A stretch of DNA of 64,000 nucleotides from Lasiodiplodia sp. COLG20. Its lineage: Eukaryota; Ascomycota; Dothideomycetes; Botryosphaeriales; Botryosphaeriaceae. The notes under the pieces are model-generated. The model was not told where the DNA came from. It saw nothing but the letters and a program-made list of their open reading frames with translations, and did no database searches. The translations under genes were made by a program, and so were the position numbers. Where the stretch lies: the NCBI GenBank assembly GCA_009801085.1, contig VNWV01000004.1, forward strand, positions 1,860,001 through 1,924,000. The letters run 5' to 3'. Below are positions 22,356 to 32,833 of this stretch, in pieces (the first letter of the stretch is position 1; every line of letters begins with the position of its first letter).

Positions 22356-23828
22356 ATGGTAGATTCCACCTCGATGGCTCACGAATCGCCTTCTCCCAAA
22401 TCTGCACGCAAGTCCAACACAGAGAAGGGCGCAGCGCTGGGCTCCTCAGCCTCATCAACCGCCTCGAATAGGCACAACGATGGCAGCACTTCGTCCGGGA
22501 GCCGCCCTATGATCGATTCATACCGACCACAACGCGAGCCGCACCGCGCTTCTCCGTCTCTTGGCCCCAGGCCTTTCGATAACTCCGAATGTCCTGCACT
22601 TGACTCGTACAGGTCACCTTCCTCGCGCATGGGTGGCCACGGTCCGTCCAAGCGCAAAACGCAAGATTCGCCCTCCAGGGTTTCCGACAGTGAGCCCAGC
22701 AGAAAGAAGCAGTACACAGGCAGAGAGACCAGGGAGACGAGCCCGCTCCCAGACCGCGTCTTGAGATACTCGCCTTCCTCCCCCACCGCTCCTCGCTCTA
22801 GAAATGCTGAAGATGTGCGCTACCACAACGAAGCATACGCCGATGCCGCGCGCGACAGAAGGGCTTCAGAACCGTCTCTCGCCGACACCTACCATCGCCA
22901 TGGACTTCGAAGCTTCCGCTCGAGAACGCCGCCGCCCACCAGAGTCACTGAGAGAAGCTTCCTCCCGGAGCGCCGTCGCGCCTACGACGACGGAACCGCC
23001 AGCCCGCAACAGCCCCGTCGATTCTCCGACTATCGCTACTCCAGCCCTCGCAAGCGCTCGTCGCCCCCTCCTCCTCTCCGCCGCCCCTTCTCGTCCTCGG
23101 AGCCGGATGCCGCGTCATCGTCCAACTCCCCCGCCGCTAGCGACCCCGTCCGCCGCGGCAGCGGCACTGGTTCCAACCCGAAGCACCTCAGCCCGAGCGA
23201 GTGCACCTCCGGCCGCTTCATCTGGGTCAAGCGACTACCCGGCGCTAACCCAGCGGCGGCGGCAGCCAGCATCGGGCAAGGATGGCGCTGCCACCCAGGC
23301 GTCATCGTCGACGAGGACGGCGAGCACCACGCCTACGTCGCGACCACCACCAGCTGGAAAGATTTCCGCGGGCTCCACAACAAGTTCAGCGGCGTCGCGC
23401 ACGGGGACCGCCGGCTGGAGTTCGAGCGCTCCTTCTGCCTCGTGGCTAACGCCGCCGTGTCGGCGAGGCGCCTGGCGAGCAATCCGGAGCATATCCTTGT
23501 CGTGCGCATCGAGGGCGCGGAGGTGTTTGAGCAGGAGACGTATATTGATGGTCGGGCGGTGCGGAGGGTGAGGAAGGATGAGCTGTGCAAGTACATCAAG
23601 AAGGGGACGACGGAGGAGGCGTTCGTCACGCCGGAGTCGATGATGGAGTTGAAGGAGCACTTTCGGTACTTGGCCCGTGTGGGCAACTCGGTTTGGGACA
23701 TTAATGACGTGCGGGACTTGGAGGCGTGGGCTAGGTTCGATGCGGCGAAGGAGCGGCGGAAGAGGCAGCAGCGAAAGGAGGAGGAGGAGAAGGAGGAGGG
23801 CGAGATTTCGGATCGGGAGAGGCGGTAG
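22356..23828 (+). CDS. FMC3: MazF/PemK-like-domain fungal protein, paralogue 3
   Basis: 490 aa. The first 280 residues are Ser/Arg/Pro-rich and disordered, with basic KRK motifs (SKRKTQD, SRKKQY) that may act as nuclear localisation signals. The conserved domain (about 283-430) has SGRFIWVKRL, QGWRCHPGVIVD, AYVATTTSW, FERSFCLVA, QETYIDGRAVRRV, CKYIKKGTTEEAF and LKEHFRYLA. It is clearly closest to FMC2 (same strand, about 720 bp upstream) and FMC7, which suggests tandem duplication. The tail is a charged coil (RRKRQQRKEEEEKEEGE). Intron-free. No function known. Confidence 0.87.
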   Translation: MVDSTSMAHESPSPKSARKSNTEKGAALGSSASSTASNRHNDGSTSSGSRPMIDSYRPQREPHRASPSLGPRPFDNSECPALDSYRSPSSRMGGHGPSKRKTQDSPSRVSDSEPSRKKQYTGRETRETSPLPDRVLRYSPSSPTAPRSRNAEDVRYHNEAYADAARDRRASEPSLADTYHRHGLRSFRSRTPPPTRVTERSFLPERRRAYDDGTASPQQPRRFSDYRYSSPRKRSSPPPPLRRPFSSSEPDAASSSNSPAASDPVRRGSGTGSNPKHLSPSECTSGRFIWVKRLPGANPAAAAASIGQGWRCHPGVIVDEDGEHHAYVATTTSWKDFRGLHNKFSGVAHGDRRLEFERSFCLVANAAVSARRLASNPEHILVVRIEGAEVFEQETYIDGRAVRRVRKDELCKYIKKGTTEEAFVTPESMMELKEHFRYLARVGNSVWDINDVRDLEAWARFDAAKERRKRQQRKEEEEKEEGEISDRERR

Positions 23829-24890
23829 TTGGTTCCGGCTGGGAAGCCCGTCTCTATTGTGTCACCGCCTCTTTGGAGCTTGTTTTCATTTCTTTTCACG
23901 ATACTACAGAGCGCCTGTTGCTTGGATCTTTGGCGTTAGGCTTTTGTCTGGTTTCCTTCCGCGGTTTGCATTCTGCTCCCTGTCGGGTAGCGCTATTTGC
24001 ATAATGGGGATGTAGGGGCTGTTTGATGCGGAGGCTTAGTTTCATTGACTTCGCGTCTTTGCTCTCCTTGCGCGGTTGGCACTCTTGAATGTTGAGAAAC
24101 ACCCGAAATCTAGTTTCAATAGCGCGATTTGATGCTTCCGTAATTTCCGTCGTCTCCAAGTACACTTGACAGTAATCTTCGCTTCCCGCTAGATCACAAA
24201 CCGATCAATAATAAGCTGAATATTTGGTCTCTGCCAAGCCAAGTTTTCATGAGTTGTTCACCATCATTGCATTTTCGATCTGAAAACAATGGTGCATGTT
24301 GCCGGGCTTGCCAAACAACACGCTCCTTGGGATTAGCATACATTAATAGAGTCTATTGGCCTAGAAACATGGGAAACAGTCCCCTAGTATATATCTCTGA
24401 CTATTGTTGCGCGTGAGCGGGATCCACCGTGACCAAGTGCCTTCATTTCACGGTAGCACTGCTTCCATCAAGATATACTCCTCTCTACTATATTACATTT
24501 TGACCCTCAAAGAAAAGAGCGATTATGATATCGCGAAGATGCATGGCATGCATCACAGTCCTCTCTTCATGTGCTGGGATCGTGAGGGTGAAGGAATCCC
24601 ACGTCTGCACCGACCTGGGATGGCACACCCGAGGACTGCGAGATGTGTTATAACAACGTCACCTGAACATGTCCGCGCGCCCGGACTTCGCGCTGTAGCC
24701 GCTTTCCTGGCAGCGCCTCCAATTCCTGCGGCGAATCTTCCACTCCGACACACCACCCCAGGAACCTGTCCTCGCAAACCTGTGCGAAGACACTTTTGTG
24801 TCAGAGTCACGACGCACACCCATTATCGATCTGATCTTGGACGCCAGCAGTATAAATTTCCTGGAAGGACTTCAAACGTCTTGATGCAAC
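23829..24890. promoter_or_regulatory. Spacer FMC3-FMC4 with a TATA box
   Basis: A TATAAAT at 24851-24857 lies about 40 bp upstream of the FMC4 ATG at 24891, a plausible core promoter. The rest of the spacer contains the 3' flank of FMC3. No other gene was found. Confidence 0.5.
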
Positions 24891-26171
24891 ATGGACAAGT
24901 CGTCAATTGGTATGATCGCACTGCTTCTGCTCAGGCTTGATACTGGTTGCAGGAATATGTGCTTACAGATACCAGCATCAAGCCAGTTCTTCCGTAACAA
25001 CCCAAATTCGAGGCTATATGGACGGTCCCACGGCTTGAAAAAGTCATACCTGCCAGATGAAAATGTCTTTGGAGCCAACAAACAATTCCTCGCCGATGAT
25101 ACTGTCTCAAAGACTGTCCAGCATGCTCTCGCTGATCCAGCGGAAGGGAAGGCGGCACTGCTCCAGCACCAACCTGGCCGAGAACTTCCTACTATAGATG
25201 TGGAGCGAAGCGCACCAGATGTCGGATCGGGGGTTGGATTCGGAATAGACAGCATCGGACAGGGTCGTCCTTCTGGGGGGCTACCATGGAGTGTCAGCAT
25301 CCGTAACTCCACCTCTCAAAATGTTTCTGACAAGTCTTCATAGTCACTTGAGAGTCCCGAAACCACTCGATCCGAAGGTCATGTCTCGCTCAAGCAAACA
25401 CCCATCTGGCTCCACGACAGTCCCGGAAAACGCTCTGCGACTTTCACCTGGAGACAGACTACCAATGACTGCTCCACCAGCTCCCCGCAGGAAACATATC
25501 AGACTCAAGACCATGATAGCCTGCGCATCAATGCTCAAAACATTCCTAAAACGCGCAGCATCGCTCCTCCTCATCCCCATGGTCGTCCGAATCTTCACGA
25601 GTCGCGCATGCGCCCCGGCTACACCCATCGCGAACCTTTCGACCTCGACTTTGAGAAGGTCTATTTCGGAAAGCTCATCCACATTGACAAAATCGAAGGG
25701 GAGCCCTGGACAGACCGACCCGCGATCGTGACAGGCGTGAACGAGGACTCACGCCGCGTTCGTTTCTTCACTGTTTACTCCTTCGGTGAAGCCGGCGGTC
25801 TGAGGAAGAGGTTCAGTACCATTCGTCACCAGCATGAAGCTGAGAAAGAGCACAACATGCGCAACTACATCCTGATAGAGAACGAACAATTGGCCGCTAG
25901 ACCGCATCTTGGGACTCCTGTGGTTCGCCTGAAGGGAGAGCAGCTCGCAAAGAGCTGCTGGGTGAATACGGCGGAAGTCAGGGAGCTTCCGTTCGACAGG
26001 GTTTGCGCGCAGTCCATCAATCACACTTTGAACGAGGCATGGTTGCCTCTGGACCAGATGACGATCCTCAAGGTGCACTCTCGCCGTCAGGGGAACAGCC
26101 TCTTCCCCTCCAAGGAAGGCGGTCGACTAGAGAGGTATGATGGTCGGTGGTGTGGTTACAAGAAGTATTAG
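24891..26171 (+). CDS. FMC4: MazF/PemK-like-domain fungal protein, paralogue 4
   Basis: Called as one gene by joining two reading frames that share a phase. One in-frame stop (25341-25343) is removed by an intron 25293-25343 (51 nt, CTGAC branch site, acceptor CATAG; donor GTCAGC is weak). A second likely in-frame intron is 24910-24975 (donor GTATGA). The product is about 387 aa. The conserved domain (about 218-330) reads FGKLIHIDKI, then WTDRPAIVTG, VRFFTVYSFGEAGG, LGTPVVRLKGE and CWVNTAEVREL. It is the only copy with RP instead of HP, the form usual in bacterial PemK/MazF proteins. Closest to FMC5. If the 51-nt intron is not real, the gene is broken by the stop. Confidence 0.65.
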
Positions 26172-27154
26172 AGGAGGAATTAGGAATTAGGTCAATGACC
26201 TTGATATTGCAAAGGAGGGTCAATGTGTTGGCTCGTTAGGTCTCCTGTACAGCAACTACACTCGTACCTATCTAGACAAATCGAGACATTAGAGCATGCA
26301 TCCGTGATACTGTCTATGCCGTCATGATTGTCATACTACCAGGAAATCTGGCCTATGGAAGCTGATCGGAGCATGCTCTCCAGGCGCAATGTGACGACAA
26401 GTCGAAATGACGCACAGCTGAGACACGCGCACCAAAGACTGGTTCTACTGACAACAGCTTCAAAGAAACATGTGCAAATAACAGACCACAAAGGTTAGAG
26501 ACAGGCATGAAGCTGCAATGAGAACAAATGAAATTGCTGGTCCACAAGATGAAGAATAGTATGGAAACCAGATTTTGCTGCAGATCACAGGCCATAGAGG
26601 CGCAAACTCATTAGTTTCCCTTTCTCTTGTGTACACAAGCGCGCCATTTGTTCAATAATCATATGGTGCGGGTTAGACTTAGCTTCCCCGTGGGCACTTG
26701 GCAAGCTTTTGGTGTGGCATCCGATTGCCCGCCCAGGAACGGTGGCGTTCCATGGCTTTCCTGTTGGAGCGGTTGCCAGGATCAGTCATGCTGCGGCGGA
26801 CGACGGGCAATCCCGAAGGCCCAAGCGTGGGTGACTTCCTTTCTCAGCCGTGGAAACCAAACCAGCACTGCGAGTGAGCAAGCGCGTGGCACACTTATGG
26901 AAGATGCGCGGTGCATATGGCACGCACGGTGGCCATGCCTGCTTGTGTCATCAGCTGCACCTGCCGGACGCCGACCACCCCGGCTATTTAAGACGCCGCC
27001 CGCCTGGCTCCGACTAAAACCTTACACCCTCTCATCGTCCACCCGGCGCAAGAAGCTTTTTGTTCACCCTGCCGCACGACCTCCATACCAGCTTCTTCAT
27101 ACAGCCCCTTCGCCTCATACACTCTCTTGTAAGCCCCTCAGCGCCACATTGATC
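26172..27154. promoter_or_regulatory. Spacer FMC4-FMC5 with a TATA-like element
   Basis: The FMC5 frame stays open upstream to 26627, but this part has promoter character: a TATTTAAG at 26985-26992 followed by a CT-rich leader. I therefore start FMC5 at 27155. Nothing else was recognised. Confidence 0.5.
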
Positions 27155-28753
27155 ATGATGCCATTTACTATACAAACTCAGACCACCCTCAGCGGAAGTA
27201 ACCAGATAGATACCATGTCTGGCCAAAACAACCACAACCAAAACGAGCGCAACCCTGGCAATGATGAGTCTGCCCAGGGTGCACCCAACCGTAAGACGAT
27301 TCCCAATCCCATGCTGATTCCAAGATATTCCGTTAACAAATCACTGCCAGAGATGAATCAGCGCGGCTCTGCCTTCTCTTCTTCTCTATTCAACCCTAAC
27401 TACAGGGGCCCGCAAACCAGCATGAATGCGTCTGGTATGGGATATCAGGCCCAGCCCTACAACACGCCTGTATATAACCAGGCCCCTCTGTATGTGTATT
27501 GGGGCGGCTGCCAGTTTGGTCAGATTGCTAACCTCGCGAACAGTCATGGACGTGGCTACCCCACTGGACGGGGTGGATACCAGGGTCGCGGTGGTCCCAG
27601 GCCGCCTTATGCACACCCGCACAGCCCGCTCCCTCCTGGACATCATCAGCCTGGTTTCGCTGTCCAGCCTCCTCGTCCGCCGCCCAGTCAGCAGCATCAT
27701 GGGTCAGCAGCTAGCCACCCCGGCCCTGCTCGATTCCCGTCTCCTACACCTCGTCGCGAGCCTGCCCTGCCGCTCGCCCGTCCGCCACCGGCAACTTCTC
27801 TTCCGTCTCGGTCGGTCCCTGTACATGCTGCTCGTCCCACCGCTGCTGGTCGCGGCACCAGGTCTTCATCTAAGCCGTTTGGCGAGGATGACTTCCCGTC
27901 GCTGGGTAGCCAGCCTCAACGCCAGCCGCAGCAAGCTCGTCACCGCCAGCAGCTTGATGCTGAGGCTGAGCTTAGTGCCAAGATGGCTTCTTACTCAATT
28001 GAAGACCAAACCAAGAGCGGTGCTGGTGGTCGCGGTGGCAGTGGCAGTGGCCGTCGTCCAAAGTTCGTGCCCTTCACGGACTACGACGTGAGTAGTGCCG
28101 CCCCTCAAGAGACCGGCCAGCAACAGCCCAGCAGCAACGTCCTCCCTCCTCCTCGAACACGTCGCAACGAGGCTTTCCGCCTCAACATCTCCGACTGCTA
28201 CCGTGGTAAGATCATCTTTATCGATGAACTCTCCGGTATCGACTATAGCAACCATCCCGCTATAGTCCGCTCCATCGACCATGCGACGAAGCAGATCCGT
28301 TTCTTCAAGAAGTCGTCGTTCAAGGGCATTGGCGGTTTCTTGAACAAGTACGGCGAATACGTGAACCAGTCGCAGAAGCGCTGGCATGAGAAACAGTGGC
28401 TGCTCGTGGATGACGGCGTGACCAAGCCGCATCATGGCACTCCCCTTCTTAAGCTTGCCAATGGAGAGAAGATGCCGGAGAGGGGAAGTTACGTTGACAT
28501 CCACGGAGAGTCAGAGCTGCACATTGACTACTTCTCGAAGTACTCAAGATACGGTGTCTTTCCGGACATCTACTTGCCGGAGGCCCAAATGAAGCAGCTG
28601 GAAGCGTACTCCGAGTGGTACTTGGAGAAGGACGAGGAGTACAGGGCGGCGGAGGAGAGGAAGAAGAGACAAAGGTGGCAGATGGACGGATCGGCAGATG
28701 TGGACGTCGGAGATGTCTACGAAGACTCCGAGAACGAGGCTGATGGCGAGTAG
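27155..28753 (+). CDS. FMC5: MazF/PemK-like-domain protein with RGG-type N-terminus, paralogue 5
   Basis: 532 aa from the ATG at 27155; an internal ATG (MSGQNNHN) at 27212 is an alternative. The N-terminal 345 residues are disordered and rich in Gly, Pro, Tyr and Gln. They include GRGYPTGRGGYQGRGG, an RGG-like segment of the sort found in RNA-binding proteins. The conserved domain (about 348-470) has CYRGKIIFIDELS, SNHPAIVRSI, IRFFKKSSFKGIGG, LVDDGVTKPHHGTPLLKL and GSYVDIHGE. The tail is a charged coiled coil ending in acidic residues. It pairs with FMC4 (RFF..SF-x-x-x-GG). The RGG segment is the only hint of RNA contact. Confidence 0.85.
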   Translation: MMPFTIQTQTTLSGSNQIDTMSGQNNHNQNERNPGNDESAQGAPNRKTIPNPMLIPRYSVNKSLPEMNQRGSAFSSSLFNPNYRGPQTSMNASGMGYQAQPYNTPVYNQAPLYVYWGGCQFGQIANLANSHGRGYPTGRGGYQGRGGPRPPYAHPHSPLPPGHHQPGFAVQPPRPPPSQQHHGSAASHPGPARFPSPTPRREPALPLARPPPATSLPSRSVPVHAARPTAAGRGTRSSSKPFGEDDFPSLGSQPQRQPQQARHRQQLDAEAELSAKMASYSIEDQTKSGAGGRGGSGSGRRPKFVPFTDYDVSSAAPQETGQQQPSSNVLPPPRTRRNEAFRLNISDCYRGKIIFIDELSGIDYSNHPAIVRSIDHATKQIRFFKKSSFKGIGGFLNKYGEYVNQSQKRWHEKQWLLVDDGVTKPHHGTPLLKLANGEKMPERGSYVDIHGESELHIDYFSKYSRYGVFPDIYLPEAQMKQLEAYSEWYLEKDEEYRAAEERKKRQRWQMDGSADVDVGDVYEDSENEADGE

Positions 28754-29078
28754 GTGGTCGCTCGCTGCAGTCTGTAAATAGAAAATTGCGATTGGAGAGT
28801 GCGTGAAAAGGCACACCTGCTAGCTAGACCAAAAAATTCCATGCTTGTCTCAGAAATTCGGTGTTTGCCGTTCAGTGATTGTGACTCGCGTCCACAACGC
28901 GTTTTCCGACCGCGCCTCTCCGGCTCGCACTAACCCACAGACAACAAGCAGCACTTTTCCGACGACACCGCCTTTCAATTGCCCTTAGTCGCCAGCGCTG
29001 CGGCGGAACTTTCTCTTTCTTCAAACCCACTTTCCCTTCTTCCTCGCCCGATCCGATACCCTTTCCCCGAGACACACC

Positions 29079-30102
29079 ATGGAGCACATTGGCAAGCGAA
29101 AGACGCCGCCAGAGGCTGAAGATTCCACTCAAGGTAAGTTCCAAGACCCGCCGCTCAGCCTCAGTATTTGGCTACGTTGCTATCTAATGCTCCAGAATCT
29201 ACTCACAGCGTAAGCCCGCACGCTCCTTACAAAGACTTCCTGGTTTGACGCTTTCCCTTACCTACAGAGATAGCAATCCAACTGCGCCGCCGACGTTTCC
29301 AACTCCCGGCCATACCGGCGGGTCTCCAGAGCCCAGTCAGCCCCTCCCCAAGCGCCCACGCACCGCCTACATCTCCACCACTTCGACCGCGGCATTCATG
29401 CCACTACCGGCGCTGCCGCCGCGCACCATCTCCACCATCCCCGACCAAACCGCCATTGCCAGCATCCCGCGGCCAGCCTCTCTCCCCGCGCGTCCATCCA
29501 CCATCGTGCCTCCCCACAACCAACTCCCCGCAAGCCAGCTCCCCAGCCAAGTCCTCCCCGCCAGCAACGGCATCATCCCGCTCCCGCCGCAGCGCCTCAT
29601 CCCCCGCACCGACGCGCGCCCCGCCTTCCCCGAGTTCCACGCCGACAAGCTGTCCATCCGCGACATCGTCCCGGGGCTCCTCGCGCACCTGCCATGGAAC
29701 GGGGCCAGCTGGTCGCGGCACCCGGTGCTGGTACTCTCCTTCCACCCGGCGACGGGCTACGCCAACTGCCTGAAGGCGACGTCGTTCCAGGACCGGCCCG
29801 GCGCCATCGCCGCGAAGGTCGCCGAGTTCGAGACGCAGGAAGATAGAGACAGGTTCCTCGCTGGCTTCGTGCTGGTTGAGGATGGACGGACGCCGCCGCA
29901 TAATGGTTATCCGGTGCTGAGGTTGGAGGAGGGGTGGTTGGTTAAGACGACGTATGTGGATGTGAGGAGGGGGTCGATGGAGTGCGTGCACTTTTCTGAG
30001 TTGAGGAGGTTGAGGAGTGGGGGCGTGTTTTTGACGCCTAGGGTTAGGAGGGCGGATGTGGAGGCGTTGAGGCTGGACTTGGCTAATGGGAGGTATGCTT
30101 GA
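29079..30102 (+). CDS. FMC6: MazF/PemK-like-domain fungal protein, paralogue 6
   Basis: Exon 1 29079-29133 (MEHIGKRKTPPEAEDSTQ) and exon 2 29270-30102. The 136-nt intron has a GTAAGT donor and an ACAGAG acceptor; this acceptor, not the ACAG two bases upstream, keeps the frame. 295 aa. The N-terminus has basic patches (KRKTPP, PKRPRTA). The domain (about 150-255) reads PGLLAHLPWN, SWSRHPVLVLSF, NCLKATSF, FVLVEDGRTPPHNGYPVLRL and KTTYVDVRRG, then a short C-terminus. One of the shortest and cleanest copies. Its second half resembles FMC1. Function unknown. Confidence 0.83.
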
Positions 30103-31612
30103 GCGTGGAGTTGGCATTCCCGTGACGGTGTTTAAGGGAATGTTTGGGGTTATTACTGCTCAGTGACGAGATATTGCTGTACAACCAGAGGCTGGGAAGA
30201 TTAGAGCAACTTTGAGAGCCGCGGACTATCACTGTAATGGGCCACCTGTTGTTCAATAGATGTTTCCTCCGATTCGGCATTGGCTGCACTCATGCCATGA
30301 TGGACCGCTATTTCCACTAAGGAATCCATGACCGTGAGCTTGCAGGTGCTTGGCCTTTTGGCTAAGATATCTCAGAATTACTATTCATGTTCTTGTCTGC
30401 TTCCGTTCCCGAATCGCTCAGGATAAATACTGAGGGTTCCTAAGTATTATTGAGCTGGGTGACACTGCTCTCATGGAAATCTGAACACCCATCTGGTGTC
30501 CCGAGGCCTACATCAACGCCGTGTCGTGCCCTCTGACTACATAATTGAATGCAAACTTAATATGTTTTCTATCTCTGCTGAACTCGCAATGCTTAATGCG
30601 GGAATGGCTTGTTGCTGCAACTGATGTAAACAACACTCCGCCGCCCGCAGTTCGTACACTCACACGGCCACTTACTGTCTAGAGTATACACAGGTAAGCT
30701 TTCAATTACTATATGAATGCAACTCCTGGGTGGTGTCAGTTCTTTTTCTCTCTCTCTGTTGCTCCCGCGTCCAGGTTTCTCCTCCTTTTTTCCCAGGCAC
30801 TCTCTCCTACGCCCGTTTGCAGACAACCACCTACTATTACCAGCCTCGTGAACTCTATCAGCTGCATAGAGAAAATCCCAGACATACATACCAGCAAGCT
30901 TTGTTCAGATAGTAAATGGTTTATTTGTTTGCCTCTGTCCGTCCATCCAAGTGTTTGTTTGCAGCATACGGCAACATGCGCAAAGGTACAGCGCTCCAAA
31001 AAGTCTATAGGAATAGCATTTGGTCGCTTTCTGCACATTTGCACACTCTCTTTGGCTTGTGCGGTGATTGACTTGCCTGCATCCTCAATACAAGCTCGTG
31101 GGAACAGCATGAGTGACACGGTTGTTTGCAGACATGTCCAGCTTCTGGTGATCTGTCATATGCTGCTTCTATCGGATGATCATTTTGATTGCTTCAGAAT
31201 ATACTTACTTATTATTATATCCTGTGTCGCGTTTTCTGAGATACAGCCCTTCCGCTGGACCCAAATCTGGTCGCATTCTTGGTATTTATAACGCCTTCAA
31301 GATCCAAAGTTCAGGTATTTCATTAAAAGCTCTACATATAGATCTAATATCACTTTCCCACTTGGGTTGATCGTTGTTGAAAGAAAAGGTGAATGTTGAT
31401 GGGTGAAATTTCCATTTTGGGTTAGCCCGAGCTGCATGCCCTGCAGCATTGTTTTCCGCCGCTGTCTAGGTGCAGCTGCCTTGTTCGACCACCCCAGCCA
31501 GACGCATTCGCGAGCAGCTCGAGCAGTGGCTATTCTCTTCTGGCTTCCTTAGCTTCAACCTCGTCATCCTTAGCTCCTCCAACTATTCTTGCAACCTTAC
31601 TCAGTCAGCAGC
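30103..31612. other. Gene-free spacer FMC6-FMC7
   Basis: About 1.5 kb, AT-rich after 30160. It holds a CT-repeat tract near 30749 (TTTTTCTCTCTCTCTG) and the U2-like fragment listed separately. No credible protein gene. Confidence 0.5.
30347..30397 (+). ncRNA. U2 snRNA-like fragment (probably a relic)
   Basis: Positions 30352-30368 read GGCCTTTTGGCTAAGAT, identical to the conserved 5' end of spliceosomal U2 snRNA. The next 29 bases align loosely (CTATTCATGTTCTTGTC against the U2 TAGTATCTGTTCTTATC region). The invariant GTAGTA that pairs with the branch site is absent, so a functional U2 is unlikely. It could be a degraded copy or a chance match. Confidence 0.3.
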
Positions 31613-32833
31613 ATGCCCGGACGCGCCACTCAGAACCACAGAAGGGATAGCATCAGCCCGCCAGCTCTCCAGACACCCCGTCAGCAGCTGGCGCGACCCA
31701 CTTCTCCCTCTGAAGTTCCTCTACCTGTGACTCCGCCAACTCGTGCAACCATTCCCGCGCAAGGCAAGCATCGCAGTATATATCAATTGGTCTCAAGTCT
31801 AACACCTCCTGTCACTCCAGTCTCCCGGTTCGGCCTCTCAAAACCAAGCCAGCCGTTCAGGCCAGGTGCCAATGTCTATCGCCAAGCACCCACGCTCTCC
31901 GCCGCGTCTCAACAAGGACAGAACATGTCCACTGTCGAAGACAACCGGGAGAAGAAAGTCAGGAAGAAGGTCGAACGGGTGGCTCTGACCAGGCCAGGTC
32001 CGCCGGCTAAGCCGCAGCCCCAGCCAGCCGAGGCGCCACCGCCAGCCAGGCCAGCTTGGACGGGCGGACACGGAGCAGCCTGGATCCAGAAGGCCCGTGA
32101 GGAGTCAACCGCAAGAGTCGTCCCAGCACAGTCTCTGACATCATCGAGCCAGCCCCAGGAGTCGTCCTCTTCGTCATTGTCAACAACTCGCTCTCTGCAG
32201 CTTCGCACCAGGCCGCGGTTTATCCCAGACTTCAAGCGCCTGCAAATTGAGGACATCAAGCCCTTCCGGTTTGTCAACATCGAGCCGCTACAAGGTCTAC
32301 CAAACCCGAACCTGGACCAGGGCTGGCGCGGACACCCAGGTGTCATCGTCGGCACGTGGGACGGAGAAGTGGGTGTGGTCGGCACCACGAGCTGGGGCGG
32401 CAAGGGCGCGGACGAGAAGTTCGACCGTGCCCAGGACTTGTTGCTTTATAAGAAGTCGTTCTTCCCCATCTTCGGCGCTCCTGAGCCCATGGGTGACGTC
32501 GCGTTTGACCGCCTCATGCTGCGCACAAACGGCCCCGTCGCCTTTGCCCACAACACCATGATTGACGGCCGCTCGGTGCGCTTCATCCCTATCGCCGACT
32601 TCCGCAACGAGTGCTCCAAGTACTTCAGGCAGGGGACGAGGGAGTCCGTCTTCTTGGCAAGGGGTTCGGCGCAGAACTTGGAAGAGCAGCTTTGGTACCT
32701 GGCTGGCTTGGAACAGGTTCCGTGGAAGGCGTCAGACCATGAAGGCTTGAAGAAGTGGAGGTACTTCAAGATGCGTGAAGGCTTCATGCCTACCCAGGAG
32801 ATCCCTCCCGAGGCCCGCATTGAAGCCGCTTGA
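31613..32833 (+). CDS. FMC7: MazF/PemK-like-domain fungal protein, paralogue 7
   Basis: 406 aa from the ATG at 31613 (MPGRATQNHRRDS). The first 210 residues are disordered and Pro/Ser-rich, with TP repeats (PVTPPTRA, TPPVTPVS). The domain (about 216-345) has PFRFVNIEPL, QGWRGHPGVIVG, VGVVGTTSWGG, NTMIDGRSVRFI, SKYFRQGTRESVFL and LEEQLWYLAG. It belongs with FMC2 and FMC3: the same GWR-x-HP block and the same K-Y-x-x-x-GT-x-E element. No introns seen. It is the last + strand copy before the NLR. Function unknown. Confidence 0.87.
   Translation: MPGRATQNHRRDSISPPALQTPRQQLARPTSPSEVPLPVTPPTRATIPAQGKHRSIYQLVSSLTPPVTPVSRFGLSKPSQPFRPGANVYRQAPTLSAASQQGQNMSTVEDNREKKVRKKVERVALTRPGPPAKPQPQPAEAPPPARPAWTGGHGAAWIQKAREESTARVVPAQSLTSSSQPQESSSSSLSTTRSLQLRTRPRFIPDFKRLQIEDIKPFRFVNIEPLQGLPNPNLDQGWRGHPGVIVGTWDGEVGVVGTTSWGGKGADEKFDRAQDLLLYKKSFFPIFGAPEPMGDVAFDRLMLRTNGPVAFAHNTMIDGRSVRFIPIADFRNECSKYFRQGTRESVFLARGSAQNLEEQLWYLAGLEQVPWKASDHEGLKKWRYFKMREGFMPTQEIPPEARIEAA

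Noticed and set aside
24404..24940. 178-codon plus-strand frame before FMC4
   Set aside because: It overlaps the TATA box and start of FMC4 in another frame and has no domain.
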